From Sphingomonas adhaesiva (GTDB lineage Bacteria > Pseudomonadota > Alphaproteobacteria > Sphingomonadales > Sphingomonadaceae): a DNA stretch of 64,000 bases. Below are positions 16,899 through 25,433 of this stretch, in pieces (position 1 is the stretch's first letter; every line of letters starts with the position of its first letter). The notes beneath the pieces were generated by a model, which saw only the letters and a program-made list of their open reading frames with translations, made no database searches and was not told the origin of the DNA. A program made the position numbers and the translations under genes. The stretch covers positions 2,478,001 through 2,542,000 of the forward strand of contig NZ_JAQIJT010000002.1 of NCBI RefSeq assembly GCF_036946125.1. Direction: 5' to 3'.

Positions 16899-18094
16899 CA
16901 CGCGCCTCCCACTTGCCGGCCGATGCCGGGCTTCAGCACCACCTTGGTCACATTGTCCTGGTCGTTGAGGAACATGTCGTAGCCCTGCGGCGCCTCCTCG
17001 AGATCGAGCCGGTGCGAGATGAGGAACGTCGTGTCGATCTTGCCCTCCATGATCGCGTTGAGCAGCGCGGGCATGTAATGCTGCACGTGGGTCTGCCCCG
17101 TCTTCAGCGTCAGCCCCTTCTCCATGAAGGCACCGAGCGGGAACTTGTCGACGAACCCGCCATAGACCGCTGGCATCGAGACGCGCCCACCCTTGCGGCA
17201 AGCGAGGATCGCCTGCCGGATCGCATGGATGCGATCGGTGCCGGTGAACGTCGCCGCCTTGATGTGGTCGATCACATTGTCGAAGAACATGCCGTGCGCT
17301 TCGAGGCCGACCGCATCGATGACGGCGTCAGGGCCGATCCCGCCGGTCATCTGCTGGAGCGCGTCGTGGATGTCGGCCCCCTCGAAATTCAGCGTCTCGG
17401 CGCCGAACTTCTTGGCCAGCGCGAGCCGGCGGGGCCGGTGATCGATCGCGATGACGCGCTCGGCGCCCATCAGGAACGCCGATTGCACCGCGAACAGCCC
17501 CACCGGGCCGCAACCCCAGACGGCGATCGTGTCGCCGGGTTCGATCTGTGCGAATTCCGCCGCCTGCCAGCCGGTCGGCAGGATATCCGACAGGAACAGG
17601 ACCTTGTCGTCGTCTATACCGTCGGGGACGACGATCGGCCCGACGTCGCTGAACGGCACGCGGACATATTCGGCCTGTCCGCCGGCGTAACCGCCGGTCA
17701 TGTGGCTGTAGCCGAACAGACCGCTCATCGGCTGCCCGTAGACGGTCTGCGCAATATCCTGGTTGTCGGCGGGCAGCCCGTTGTCGCACGCGGAATATTG
17801 GTGCTTCTTGCAATGATAGCAGCCACCGCAGCTGATTGTGAAAGGTACGACGACGCGCTGCCCCTTCTTCAGCGTGGATTTCGCCCCGACCTCGACCACC
17901 TCGCCCATGAACTCATGGCCCAGGATATCGCCCGACTGCATCGTCGGGATGTAATGATCGTACAGGTGCAGATCGGACCCGCATATCGCGGTCGAGGTAA
18001 CGCGGATGATCGCATCGCGTGGATTGACGATTTCGGGATCATCGACGGTGTCGACACGAACGTCATGCTTGCCGTGCCAGGTGAGCGCCCTCAT
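16898..18094 (-). CDS. Zinc-dependent alcohol dehydrogenase (formaldehyde-dehydrogenase-like MDR)
   Basis: 398-aa medium-chain dehydrogenase. The catalytic zinc site is [12 protein letters not shown] (Cys and the following residues) with [12 protein letters not shown]; the structural zinc lobe has the four-Cys pattern [15 protein letters not shown]. The NAD-binding GxGxxG is [14 protein letters not shown], followed by IDHRPRRL, where Asp favours NAD. The length and the segment [19 protein letters not shown] match the glutathione-independent formaldehyde dehydrogenase-like group common in stress regulons. It overlaps the SRPBCC gene upstream by 4 nt and the SDR downstream by 1 nt, forming a three-gene operon. 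Confidence 0.92.
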   Translation of the reverse strand: MRALTWHGKHDVRVDTVDDPEIVNPRDAIIRVTSTAICGSDLHLYDHYIPTMQSGDILGHEFMGEVVEVGAKSTLKKGQRVVVPFTISCGGCYHCKKHQYSACDNGLPADNQDIAQTVYGQPMSGLFGYSHMTGGYAGGQAEYVRVPFSDVGPIVVPDGIDDDKVLFLSDILPTGWQAAEFAQIEPGDTIAVWGCGPVGLFAVQSAFLMGAERVIAIDHRPRRLALAKKFGAETLNFEGADIHDALQQMTGGIGPDAVIDAVGLEAHGMFFDNVIDHIKAATFTGTDRIHAIRQAILACRKGGRVSMPAVYGGFVDKFPLGAFMEKGLTLKTGQTHVQHYMPALLNAIMEGKIDTTFLISHRLDLEEAPQGYDMFLNDQDNVTKVVLKPGIGRQVGGA

Positions 18095-18630
18095 GCCATT
18101 TCCTCTTCTCGAGCAGCGCGGGTGCGCGCGGCGGTGGCGATCTCGCCGGTTTCCATCAGTTGCTTGAAGCGCCTGAGATCACGTCGCACCTGGATCGCCG
18201 GCTCGCGCTGAAACAGCTTGGCGACGACCTTGCCCATGACGCCGCCCGGCGGGTCATAAGCGATCGTCGCGGTGACGACGGTGCCACGCGGGCCAGCGTC
18301 GACAAATGTTACTTTGCCCGAATTCGGGATGTCGGCGCCCTCATCGGATTGCCAAGTGAGCCATTTACCTTGCTCTTCGGCAGTGACGGTGGCGTCCCAC
18401 TCCACCGTCTTGCCCGCCGGCGCCTTGATCACCCAGTGCGAGCGCCTGTCGTCGTACACGTCGATGCGCACGATATTCTCCATGAAAGAGGGCAGGTTCG
18501 CAAAATCGCGAAAATGACTGTAGAGTTCTTCTGCCGGGCGACCGATCGTCACGGCAGCCGCGGTAAGGTCACGGTCGCCGCGAAGATCGGTGTGCGTCTC
18601 GGGCGGGGCGTCCTGATTCTCAGCTGCCAT
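18091..18630 (-). CDS. SRPBCC (START/polyketide-cyclase-like) family protein
   Basis: 179-aa helix-grip protein. After about 25 polar residues comes the domain: [20 protein letters not shown], then [41 protein letters not shown] and a C-terminal helix [16 protein letters not shown]. This arrangement is typical of the 'cyclase/dehydrase' SRPBCC subgroup that is often found beside stress dehydrogenases. The fold binds hydrophobic small molecules; no catalytic role can be assigned. First gene of the 18630-to-16134 operon, overlapping the dehydrogenase start by 4 nt. AAGGAAG upstream of ATG 18630 acts as RBS. Confidence 0.88.
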   Translation of the reverse strand: MAAENQDAPPETHTDLRGDRDLTAAAVTIGRPAEELYSHFRDFANLPSFMENIVRIDVYDDRRSHWVIKAPAGKTVEWDATVTAEEQGKWLTWQSDEGADIPNSGKVTFVDAGPRGTVVTATIAYDPPGGVMGKVVAKLFQREPAIQVRRDLRRFKQLMETGEIATAARTRAAREEEMA

Positions 18631-18871
18631 GCTTCTTCCTTACGGTAATCTTGCGTCGGCAACGTTCGCGGCGCGCTCGGCGATCCGCTCATTAACGCTG
18701 CGTAAACGTAGATCAGTCATTTTTCTCTAGGGCGGCTGACGGAATCTCAGGCAACGGGGCGCTGTCAGACCAACTCGGCATCCTCTACGTTAGCGGCATG
18801 AGCTGCAGGTCCCAAGGGTATCGTCAGACCAAATGCACCGGCCCGTAAGGTGGTTACAGCGAGGCCGAGGC

Positions 18872-18964
18872 ATGCCCCGCCCGCGCAAGCCCGCCAGCCC
18901 CTTTCGTCACTTCAACTCGTCGCCCGAGGTTAGCAGATCATTCTTCGATCCCATGAATGCGTAG
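18872..18964 (+). pseudogene. IS6-family transposase remnant, N-terminal end only
   Basis: ATG 18872 opens MPRPRKPASPFRHFNSSPEV, the N-terminal sequence of an IS6-family transposase. After that the match is lost and the frame stops at 18962-18964. Nucleotides 18870-18930 are about 80 percent identical by eye to 8771-8830, and the similarity extends upstream (tatcgtcagaccaaatgcac at 18820-18839 versus atcatctcaccaaaggcacc near 8729-8748). Both relics point the same way and enclose the stress-gene block. It is truncated and cannot encode an active enzyme. Confidence 0.68.
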
Positions 18965-19065
18965 CCCGTCGTCGCCCACCTAGACGTGCGGCACCAGCGC
19001 GCGCAGATGATCGCCGCCCCCGTCGAGCCGCATTCGTTCGTGCGCAGCCGGTGACAGACCGCCGC
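18951..19065 (-). pseudogene. Possible serine-recombinase 3' remnant
   Basis: On the minus strand, HLRALVPHV, a stop codon (complement of 18980-18982), then VGDDGLRIHG resembles the C-terminal 'LVxRVEVxxxEIRIxGSK' region of large serine recombinases. Continuing in the next frame, MGSKNDLLTSG fits the following 'GSKxDLLRTL' residues. The stop and the frameshift mark it as dead. The match is short, so this is a tentative reading. It lies where the IS6 relic is truncated, suggesting that the element once inserted beside, or recombined with, a recombinase gene. Confidence 0.3.
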
Positions 19066-19595
19066 CCCTCTTGAGCGTGATCGCTCGCCCGCCGGTGCTC
19101 TTCGGCCTCGCTTGAGCGCGGTCGGCGCCGACCCACCACGGGCCGCTCCTTCAGCGCCGGTCGTCAAGTTAGACGACCTTCGCTTCGGTCGAGTCGAAGA
19201 GGGGTTTGAGGCACAAGTGCGTTTCGGCGGCGAACCTGCGCGGATCACCATCAGCGGAATCGCTACCTCGATCCGAGCCGACTTTGCACGCCGGCGAGCC
19301 CGTCACGGCGAATGCCACCGCGATCCGGGTCTGGCCGGCGGCACAGCGGATGCGCGACGGGGACGATTCCGCTCAGATCGTCGACCGGGAGGCAGGGCGC
19401 TGGCGAGACCTCCGCCCAGCCGCGCGACATGGGCGGGTTCATTATCGGGGGCCCGCATTTCAGTAATCGAACCACTTCGGCCACACCGCGTGATGGGAGG
19501 ATGCAGTCGCAGATGCTTGGCGCATCCTGAGCCTGAGGACGCCAGCGGGCGTCTCCCGATCGTAAATGCGACGGGTCCTTGGAGGGGATTGAAAG
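19066..19595. other. Gene-free region upstream of the TonB receptor
   Basis: About 530 bp without a recognisable gene on either strand; the short open frames here are Arg/Pro/Ser-rich noise. It may contain further mobile-element debris from the 18872-19065 relics. The last part should carry the promoter for the receptor; GGAGGGG near 19579 is the ribosome-binding site for ATG 19596. No operator was identified. Confidence 0.5.
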
Positions 19596-21956
19596 ATGGG
19601 CTTGAAGAGGTCCTTGGCGCTGAGCAGCTGCATCGTCTCGTTGATGGCGGGTCACGCGAGCGCGCAGACCGCACCGGCGGATACCCGGCAGACGGATACG
19701 CAACCGCGGGGCGAACCGGCAGGCGCGACGTCAGCCGCCGCGCCGGCGACGCCCGAATCCGACTCCCCGTCCCCCGGCGCGGAGATCGTCGTCACCGCCC
19801 GGCGGCGGTCGGAAAGCATCCAGAAGGTGCCGATCTCGATCATCGCGGTTACCGGCGAGACGCTGCGCAACCAGGGCGTCCAGGACCTCAAGCAATTCTC
19901 GTCCTTCGCGCCGGGCGTCAGCATCAACAACGGCCGCGCCGACGGCGGCGGCACGACCGCGCAGATCTTCATCCGCGGCGTCGGCCAGAACGACTTCCTC
20001 ATCCCCAACGAACCGGGCGTCGGCCTCTATGTCGACGACGTGTACGTGGCGAGCTCCAGCGGCGCGCTGAACAGCCTGGGCGACGTCCAGTCGATCGAGG
20101 TTCTGCGCGGGCCGCAGGGGACGCTGTACGGCAAGAACACGATCGGCGGTGCGATCCGCATCACGACGGTGAAGCCCGACCTCGACACCTTCAGCGGAAA
20201 CGCCACGGTGGCGGCGGGCTCGTACAACCGGCTCGACATCACCGCCGGCGTCAACGTGCCGCTCGGCGGCGACGTCGCGCTGCGGCTGTCCGCGATCAGC
20301 CGCAACACCGACGACCTGCAGAAGCGCTACCTCAGCCGCGACGGCGACGGGCAGGGCAACATCAATCAGGACGCGGTGCGCGCGGTGCTGCTGTGGAAGC
20401 CGTCGAGCACCTTCGACCTGACGCTGTCGGGCGACTATACCCGGATCCGCCAGCACCAGGCCTACGGCGGCAACATCGGCTATGTCGCGGGGGCGAGCCC
20501 GCTGGTCGACGTGCTGAACAACGAATATTATCCGACGATCAACGCCGCGCTCGGCCTTCCCGCCAACGCGCGCTTCGATGCGCGCTGGGCGACCGCGCCC
20601 GGCGCGGTGGGCGCGACCGGCCCCAACGCGGACCACTATGATGTCTGGGGACTTTCCGCGGTCGCCAACCTCGCCTTGTCGGACGACATCTCGCTCAAGT
20701 CGATCACCGCCTTCCGCCGGGTCAAGGGCTTCGCCGGACGCGACGGCGACAGCTCTCCCTATCCGTTGCTGGAGACGGTCAGCTACGACAACAACAAGCA
20801 GTTCTCGCAGGAATTCCAGTTGAGCGGTTCGTCCATCGACGACCGGCTCAAGTGGACCACCGGCCTCTATTACATGCACCAGGACCTGGAGAACCGCATC
20901 GTCGCGAACCTGTGGTCGGGCCTCGTCACCACCTCGATCCCGATCGACTTCGACGCGCGGTCGCTCAGCCGGTTGAGCGGCAACACCTACGCCGCCTTCG
21001 GTCAGGGCACGTTCGACATCACCCCGCGCCTCCATCTGACCGCCGGCCTCCGCTACAATCGCGAGCAGCGCAATTTCCGCAACGACTGGTTCTTCCTGGT
21101 CCAGCCGCGGTCCTACACGTGCCCCGGCGTGGACGTGAACGGCGTCTTCATCCGGTGCGAATCGACCGACAACGTGGTGACCCCGGCTGCCTCGCTGTCC
21201 TACGATCTCAGCCCGACGAAGCTCGTCTACTTCTCCTACTCGGACGGCTTCAAGGTGGGCGGCTGGACGCCGCGCCTGTTCAGCCAGCAGTCGCTGCGGC
21301 GGTATCTCCCGGAACGGCTGAAGGCCTATGAGCTCGGGCTCAAGACGAGCTGGTTCGACCGTCGCCTGGTGTTCAACATCGACGTGTTCCAGAGCGACTA
21401 TACCAACCTGCAACTTACCACGATCCAGGCGGACAGCACCGGCGCGCCGCAGCCGACGGTACAGAACGCCGGCGCGGCGCGCATCCGCGGCATCGAATCG
21501 GACCTGACGATCAACCTCGACGGCGGCACGCGCATCCAGGGCGGGCTCAGCTACCTCGACGGCGAATATCGCCGGCTCGACCCCGGCGTGTCCTTCCCAC
21601 TCAGCGCCGAGCTGCCGGAGACGCCCAAACTGTCGCTGAGCGCGTCGATCGAACAGCGCATCGAGCTGTCCGCGGGCGGCCGGATCGTCGCGCGGCTCGA
21701 CGGAACCTATCGGTCGAAGACGTACAAGGAGGCGAACAACGTCGAGGCGATCGCGCAGCGCCCCTATGCCCTGCTGAACGGCCGCGTCTCCTACACGCTG
21801 CCGAGCGACAAGGTGACGTTCTCGGGCTATGTGACGAACCTGACCGACAAGCGCTACATCGTCAGCGCGATCGACGTCGCCAGCACCTTCTCGCTCTACG
21901 AGGCCTATTTCGGGCGCCCGCGCGAGTTCGGCGGCGAGATCGCCGTTCGCTTCTGA
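19596..21956 (+). CDS. TonB-dependent outer-membrane receptor
   Basis: 786 aa. A signal peptide spans about 1-23 (ending GHASAQ), followed by a Pro/Thr/Ala-rich linker and a TonB-box-like EIVVTARRR. The plug domain contains VQDLKQFSSFAPGVSINN and VEVLRGPQGTLYGKNTIGGA-type residues (SIEVLRGPQGTLYGKNTIGG); the rest is a 22-strand barrel with GRPREFGGEIAVRF at the end and a terminal Phe. It belongs to the sphingomonad 'iron-complex outer-membrane recepter' group often used for uptake of aromatic or other carbon substrates rather than iron. It heads a set of hydrolase and SDR genes, so it probably imports the substrate of that pathway. Confidence 0.93.
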   Translation: MGLKRSLALSSCIVSLMAGHASAQTAPADTRQTDTQPRGEPAGATSAAAPATPESDSPSPGAEIVVTARRRSESIQKVPISIIAVTGETLRNQGVQDLKQFSSFAPGVSINNGRADGGGTTAQIFIRGVGQNDFLIPNEPGVGLYVDDVYVASSSGALNSLGDVQSIEVLRGPQGTLYGKNTIGGAIRITTVKPDLDTFSGNATVAAGSYNRLDITAGVNVPLGGDVALRLSAISRNTDDLQKRYLSRDGDGQGNINQDAVRAVLLWKPSSTFDLTLSGDYTRIRQHQAYGGNIGYVAGASPLVDVLNNEYYPTINAALGLPANARFDARWATAPGAVGATGPNADHYDVWGLSAVANLALSDDISLKSITAFRRVKGFAGRDGDSSPYPLLETVSYDNNKQFSQEFQLSGSSIDDRLKWTTGLYYMHQDLENRIVANLWSGLVTTSIPIDFDARSLSRLSGNTYAAFGQGTFDITPRLHLTAGLRYNREQRNFRNDWFFLVQPRSYTCPGVDVNGVFIRCESTDNVVTPAASLSYDLSPTKLVYFSYSDGFKVGGWTPRLFSQQSLRRYLPERLKAYELGLKTSWFDRRLVFNIDVFQSDYTNLQLTTIQADSTGAPQPTVQNAGAARIRGIESDLTINLDGGTRIQGGLSYLDGEYRRLDPGVSFPLSAELPETPKLSLSASIEQRIELSAGGRIVARLDGTYRSKTYKEANNVEAIAQRPYALLNGRVSYTLPSDKVTFSGYVTNLTDKRYIVSAIDVASTFSLYEAYFGRPREFGGEIAVRF

Positions 21957-21965
21957 CCCGTAAGG

Positions 21966-22856
21966 ATGAAGGGCTTGACCGTGTCGATCGATGCTTCCTC
22001 TCCGCCGACGCCCGCGCCCGTCACCGGCTGGCTGACCACCAGCGACGGCGCGCGCATCCCCTATCGCCGGCAGGGGAGCGGGCCCGCGCTCGTCATCGTA
22101 CCGGGCTGGTCGCAGACCGCGGCGATGTTCCAGCATCAGCTCGACGCGCTGTCCGACCGCTGGACCGTCGTCGTCGCGGACGTACGCGGCCATGGCGAGG
22201 CACCCGTGCCGCCCGGCGGGCTGCGCATGGCGCGGCTGGCGCAGGACGTGCGCGAACTGATGGACCATCTGGAGCTGAAGCGCGCGCACCTGCTCGGCTG
22301 GTCGATGGGGGCGTCGGTCCTCTATGCCTTCGTCGACCTGTTCGGCACGGACGCCATCGACCGGCTCGTCCTCGTCGACCAGCCCTCGATGCTGCTGCAA
22401 CTACCCGGCATGGACGAGGAGGAGATCGCCGACGCGGGCGCGATCTTCCCGATCGCCACCCTCTACGACCTGTACGCGGCGCTGAGCGGGCCGGACGGGG
22501 AGGCGACGCGTGCCGGCTTCGTCGCCGGAATGGTCACGCCGTCGATCCCGCCCGCGCTCTACGACTGGATCCTCGCAGAGAACGCCAGGACGCCGCCGGC
22601 GCTCGCGGCGACGCTGCTGCTCAGCCACGGCACCAACGACTGGCGCGACATCCTCGCCCGGATCGACCGGCCGACGCTGGTGATCGCCGGCAGCGTCAGC
22701 CACGTGCCGCCGCGCTCGCAGCGCTACGTCCATTCCCGCATCGCCGGTTCGACCTATCACGAGTTCGGCGCCCATGACGGCGGTGCGCACTTCCCGTTCC
22801 TCGAGGCGCCGGACGCGTTCAACGCCGTCCTGCGCACCTTCCTCTCGCCCGAATGA
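21966..22856 (+). CDS. Alpha/beta-fold hydrolase
   Basis: 296 aa. The nucleophile elbow GWSMG holds Ser113; the oxyanion region is IVPGWSQTAAMFQHQLDALS; the catalytic His lies in AHDGGAHFPFLEAPDAF, where the pattern H-x-P-x-x-E-A-P is typical of esterases and C-C hydrolases (meta-cleavage-product hydrolase type). GTG 21981, with a GAAGG eight nt upstream, is an alternative start to ATG 21966 and may be the real one. Nine nt separate it from the receptor stop, so they are likely co-transcribed. It may act on the imported compound, as an ester or C-C bond hydrolase; the choice cannot be made from sequence. Confidence 0.88.
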   Translation: MKGLTVSIDASSPPTPAPVTGWLTTSDGARIPYRRQGSGPALVIVPGWSQTAAMFQHQLDALSDRWTVVVADVRGHGEAPVPPGGLRMARLAQDVRELMDHLELKRAHLLGWSMGASVLYAFVDLFGTDAIDRLVLVDQPSMLLQLPGMDEEEIADAGAIFPIATLYDLYAALSGPDGEATRAGFVAGMVTPSIPPALYDWILAENARTPPALAATLLLSHGTNDWRDILARIDRPTLVIAGSVSHVPPRSQRYVHSRIAGSTYHEFGAHDGGAHFPFLEAPDAFNAVLRTFLSPE

Positions 22857-22863
22857 CCGCGGC

Positions 22864-23643
22864 GTGACCGATCGCGGCCCGAGCAGGAGCGAGCGCCTCG
22901 CCGGGCGGCTGTGCGTCGTCTTCGGCGGCGGTGCCCCGAACGGCGGCGTCAGCGTCGGCCAGGCGGCCGCGCTCGCCTATGCCGCCGCGGGGGCGGAGGT
23001 CGTGGTCGTCGATGCGCGCCACGAGAACGGCCACCGTACCGCGGCGCTGATCGGCGACGCGCTGGTCATCGAGGCGGACGTGACCGACGAGGCGAGCGTC
23101 GCGGCGGCGATCGAGCGCACCATCGCCACGCACGGGCGGATCGACGTGCTCCACAACAACGTCGGCGTTCCCATGTCGGGCGATTTCGCCACGCTGACCG
23201 GCGAGCAGTGGACGCGCGGCATGGCGCTCAACTGCATCGGCGCCGCGCTGACGACGCGTCACGCGCTCCCGCACCTGATCGAGCGCGGCGGCGCGATCGT
23301 GAACGTGTCCAGCATCGCCGCGATCCGTCACACCGGCATGAACTACGCCATCTACAATGCCTCGAAGGCCGCGCTCGATCAGATGACCGTCGCGGTGGCG
23401 CTGGAATATGCGGCGGCCGGCATCCGCGCCAACGCCATCCTCCCCGGCCTGCTCGACACCGACATGGGGCGCTCGCTCGCCGATCCCGACGATCTGTCGG
23501 CACGCAACCGGCGGAGCCCGACGGGGGCGCAGGGCGATGTATGGGACGTCGCCAACGCCGCCGTCTTCCTCGCCTCGGACGAGGCGCGCTACATCAACGG
23601 GCACCTCCTGGTCGTCGACGGGGGGCTTTCCCGCCGCTGCTGA
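22864..23643 (+). CDS. Short-chain dehydrogenase/reductase
   Basis: 259-aa classical SDR starting at GTG 22864, 7 nt after the hydrolase stop. The coenzyme motif is a variant GGGAPNGGVSVG, with VVVDARHENGHRTAALI after it, suggesting NAD preference through the Asp at the end of the second strand. The HNNVG segment, VNVSSIAAIRHTG with the catalytic Ser, and YNASKAALDQM with YxxxK complete the active site. The C-terminus has FLASDEARYINGHLLVVDGG as usual. It probably oxidises a hydroxyl produced in the pathway served by the upstream receptor and hydrolase. Confidence 0.9.
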   Translation: MTDRGPSRSERLAGRLCVVFGGGAPNGGVSVGQAAALAYAAAGAEVVVVDARHENGHRTAALIGDALVIEADVTDEASVAAAIERTIATHGRIDVLHNNVGVPMSGDFATLTGEQWTRGMALNCIGAALTTRHALPHLIERGGAIVNVSSIAAIRHTGMNYAIYNASKAALDQMTVAVALEYAAAGIRANAILPGLLDTDMGRSLADPDDLSARNRRSPTGAQGDVWDVANAAVFLASDEARYINGHLLVVDGGLSRRC

Positions 23644-23647
23644 ACGG

Positions 23648-24433
23648 TCAGGCGATCGTCTCCAGCCTGTTGCCGATCAGCAGCGCGCGCTGCTCGATCT
23701 TCTCGATCCCCTCGCGCAGCAGCGTGTCGATCAACTGCACCCGCGCCGGTGCGAGCCGGTCGAGCACCGCGGTGACGCTGATGACCGCGATCCCCTGCCC
23801 CGCCGGCCCGCGGATCGGGCGCGCGACCGCGCCCATCCCGGCGACCACCTGACCCGCGTAATGGGCATAGCCGCGCCGCTGCGCCGCCTCCACCTGCGCC
23901 AGGATCTCGTCGGCGCGGACCGAGTGGAATTTGGATATCTCGATCGCATTGTACTGGATGGCATGGCGGATGTCGGCGTCGCTCATCGTCGAGAGCATGG
24001 CGACGCCCCCCGCGCTGACGCCCAGCGGCACGCTTTCACCGACCGTCAGCGTCTGCGCCTTGATCGGATAGCTGCCGGTCGCGCAATCGACGCAGACCGA
24101 TTCGTAGCGGTTCCGGACCGACAGGAACACGGTATCGCCCGTCTCCCGGGCGATATGCGAGACGATCTCGCGCGCGTGCGCCAGCACGGAGAACCGGCGC
24201 GCGGCGATTGCGCCGAGATTGAAGAGATAGACCCCGAGGCGGAACCGCCGGCTTTCGGTATCGCGATCGACCAGCCCGATCCGGCCCAGCGAGACGAGCG
24301 CGCGATAGGCGGTCGCCTTGTCGAAGCCGGTGGCGGTGGCGATCTGGCCCGACGTCATGCCCTCCTCCGGCCCGCGTTCGAGCGCCCGCAGGATGTCGCC
24401 CACCCGCTCGATCGTCTTCGACCCGCCTTCCAT
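23648..24433 (-). CDS. IclR-family transcriptional regulator
   Basis: 261-aa regulator. A winged HTH occupies residues ~8-70 (TIERVGDILRALERGPEEGM, SGQIATATGFDKATAYRALV), followed by the IclR effector domain (TGDTVFLSVRNRYESVCVDC, GVSAGGVAMLSTM, VARPIRGPAGQGIAVISVTA). IclR regulators commonly sense intermediates of aromatic or acid catabolism. ATG 24433 has GGGAGGA immediately upstream; the frame extends to 24499, but that would add residues across the probable operator. The gene is convergent with 19596-23643 and divergent from 24562-29879, so it likely controls both groups. Confidence 0.92.
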   Translation of the reverse strand: MEGGSKTIERVGDILRALERGPEEGMTSGQIATATGFDKATAYRALVSLGRIGLVDRDTESRRFRLGVYLFNLGAIAARRFSVLAHAREIVSHIARETGDTVFLSVRNRYESVCVDCATGSYPIKAQTLTVGESVPLGVSAGGVAMLSTMSDADIRHAIQYNAIEISKFHSVRADEILAQVEAAQRRGYAHYAGQVVAGMGAVARPIRGPAGQGIAVISVTAVLDRLAPARVQLIDTLLREGIEKIEQRALLIGNRLETIA

Positions 24434-24444
24434 TCCTCCCCCCG

Positions 24445-24459
24445 TTTCAATTATCGAAA
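24445..24459. promoter_or_regulatory. Candidate IclR operator, 15-bp near-palindrome
   Basis: TTTCAATTATCGAAA at 24445-24459 is an almost perfect inverted repeat (TTTC...GAAA arms with 12 of 14 paired positions symmetric), lying just upstream of the IclR start codon. IclR regulators usually bind such palindromes between their own gene and the divergent target operon. A second short palindrome lies about 10 bp away. Confidence 0.5.
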
Positions 24460-24468
24460 TCGGAAAGC

Positions 24469-24480
24469 GGATAGTTATCC
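24469..24480. promoter_or_regulatory. Second short palindrome in the IclR/PPC intergenic region
   Basis: GGATAGTTATCC at 24469-24480 has two 5-bp symmetric arms around a GT centre. With the 24445 site it could form a double operator, or mark a promoter for the genes starting at 24562. Confidence 0.35.
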
Positions 24481-24561
24481 AAAAGTCCCCGATCGACAAG
24501 CGCGACCGTTCGACGCCTCCGGCGAAATGCTAATCCCCTCGCAACGACGACGAGAGGATCC

Positions 24562-25095
24562 ATGCGAGGCGCGCGCACATCGAAGCTGAGGACCGTCCTG
24601 CATCCCGGTGCGCCGCTCGACGCGCGGGCGCGGAGCGTCGCGGTCGAGACGTCGCCGACCGTCGGCATGACCGTGCCGGCCGGACGCGACCTGTTCGGCG
24701 CCGTCCATGAGCGGCTGGACATGCTCGGCGCGCCGGGCGGCTCCTTCGTCCTGACGCGCGGGAGCGTCGATCGGCTCAGGTTGATGACGGGCGGCGCGGG
24801 GAGCGACGGGCTGCCGATGGGGTTCCATGGACCTCATGCGCTGGCGGCGCCGCTCCGCATCGTGGCCGGTGCGGCCGGCTCCGGCATCGACGAGGCGGGC
24901 GCGCGGTTCACCCACTGCCATGCCGCGTTCCGCGACCGGGACGGCCGCCTCGTCGGCGGACACCTGATCCCCGGCGAGACCATCGCCGGTGCCGATGGGA
25001 TCGACCTCGACCTTGTCGCCCTCGTGCACGGCCGGTTCCGCCGCCAGGTCGATCCCGAAACCCGCTTCAGCATCTTCCACCCGGAACCCGCATGA
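24562..25095 (+). CDS. PPC/DUF296-domain protein, first of a pair
   Basis: 177 aa. The central and C-terminal part fits the PPC (DUF296) fold: GGSFVLTRGSVDRLRLMTGG near 55-75, then the conserved strand-loop FTHCHAAFRDRDGRLVGGHL with the His residues of the family, and PGETIAGADGIDLDLVALVH. PPC domains form trimers; in plants they are attached to AT-hooks, but free-standing bacterial versions have unknown function and a possible metal/ligand pocket. It overlaps the next gene, which also encodes a PPC domain, by 4 nt. ATG 24562 is preceded by GAGAGGATCC, a weak RBS. The product may bind or process a pathway intermediate; this is not known. Confidence 0.75.
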   Translation: MRGARTSKLRTVLHPGAPLDARARSVAVETSPTVGMTVPAGRDLFGAVHERLDMLGAPGGSFVLTRGSVDRLRLMTGGAGSDGLPMGFHGPHALAAPLRIVAGAAGSGIDEAGARFTHCHAAFRDRDGRLVGGHLIPGETIAGADGIDLDLVALVHGRFRRQVDPETRFSIFHPEPA

Positions 25096-25433
25096 GCGCG
25101 ATCCTTCTGAAATTGCAGCCCAACCAGGACGTGACCGAAGCGCTGGAGACCGCGGTCCGGGATGCCGGCATGGAGCGCGCGCGCATCGTCGCTGCGGTCG
25201 GCAGTCTGGTCGAGGCCGTCGTCCAGAGCCCGAAAGGCCTGGAGGTGGTGCCCGGGCCGGCGATCGAGGTCGCGGCGCTGACGGGAGAGGTGTGCGCGAA
25301 CGGGTGCTCGCGGCTGCACGGCTACATGATCCGGCAGGATACCGGCGTCGTACATGGCGATCTGGTGCGCGGCCGCAACGCCGTGGGCGTGACGTTCGAA
25401 CTGCTGCTGACGTCGATGGACGGCGCACGGTGA
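25092..25433 (+). CDS. PPC/DUF296-domain protein, second of a pair
   Basis: 113 aa, almost exactly one PPC domain. LQPNQDVTEALETAVRDAGM forms the first strand and helix, RARIVAAVGSLVEAVVQSP the characteristic 'GAVGS' strand, EVAALTGEVCANG the next, and LHGYMIRQDTGVVHGDLVRG the His-containing loop and core strands, ending in VTFELLL. Overlapping both neighbours by 4 nt, it is strictly co-translated with its partner and with the flavoprotein downstream. The two PPC proteins might form a hetero-oligomer. Its function is unknown. Confidence 0.78.
   Translation: MSAILLKLQPNQDVTEALETAVRDAGMERARIVAAVGSLVEAVVQSPKGLEVVPGPAIEVAALTGEVCANGCSRLHGYMIRQDTGVVHGDLVRGRNAVGVTFELLLTSMDGAR

Noticed and set aside
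8976..18660. EcfG-type general-stress promoters (GGAAC-N16/17-CGTT) before the stress genes
   Set aside because: Expected from the gene content, and I looked upstream of 9146, 11904 and 18630, but only partial matches with wrong spacing were found, so no site is claimed.
18907..19251. A 114-codon minus-strand open frame
   Set aside because: Its composition is noise-like; only short pieces resemble a recombinase tail, and its last codons are the antisense of the IS6 relic. It was recorded as pseudogene debris, not as a gene.
19731..22400. An 889-codon minus-strand open frame opposite the TonB receptor and hydrolase
   Set aside because: No domain is recognisable and it spans two well-supported plus-strand genes with clear motifs; long antisense frames are expected at this GC content.
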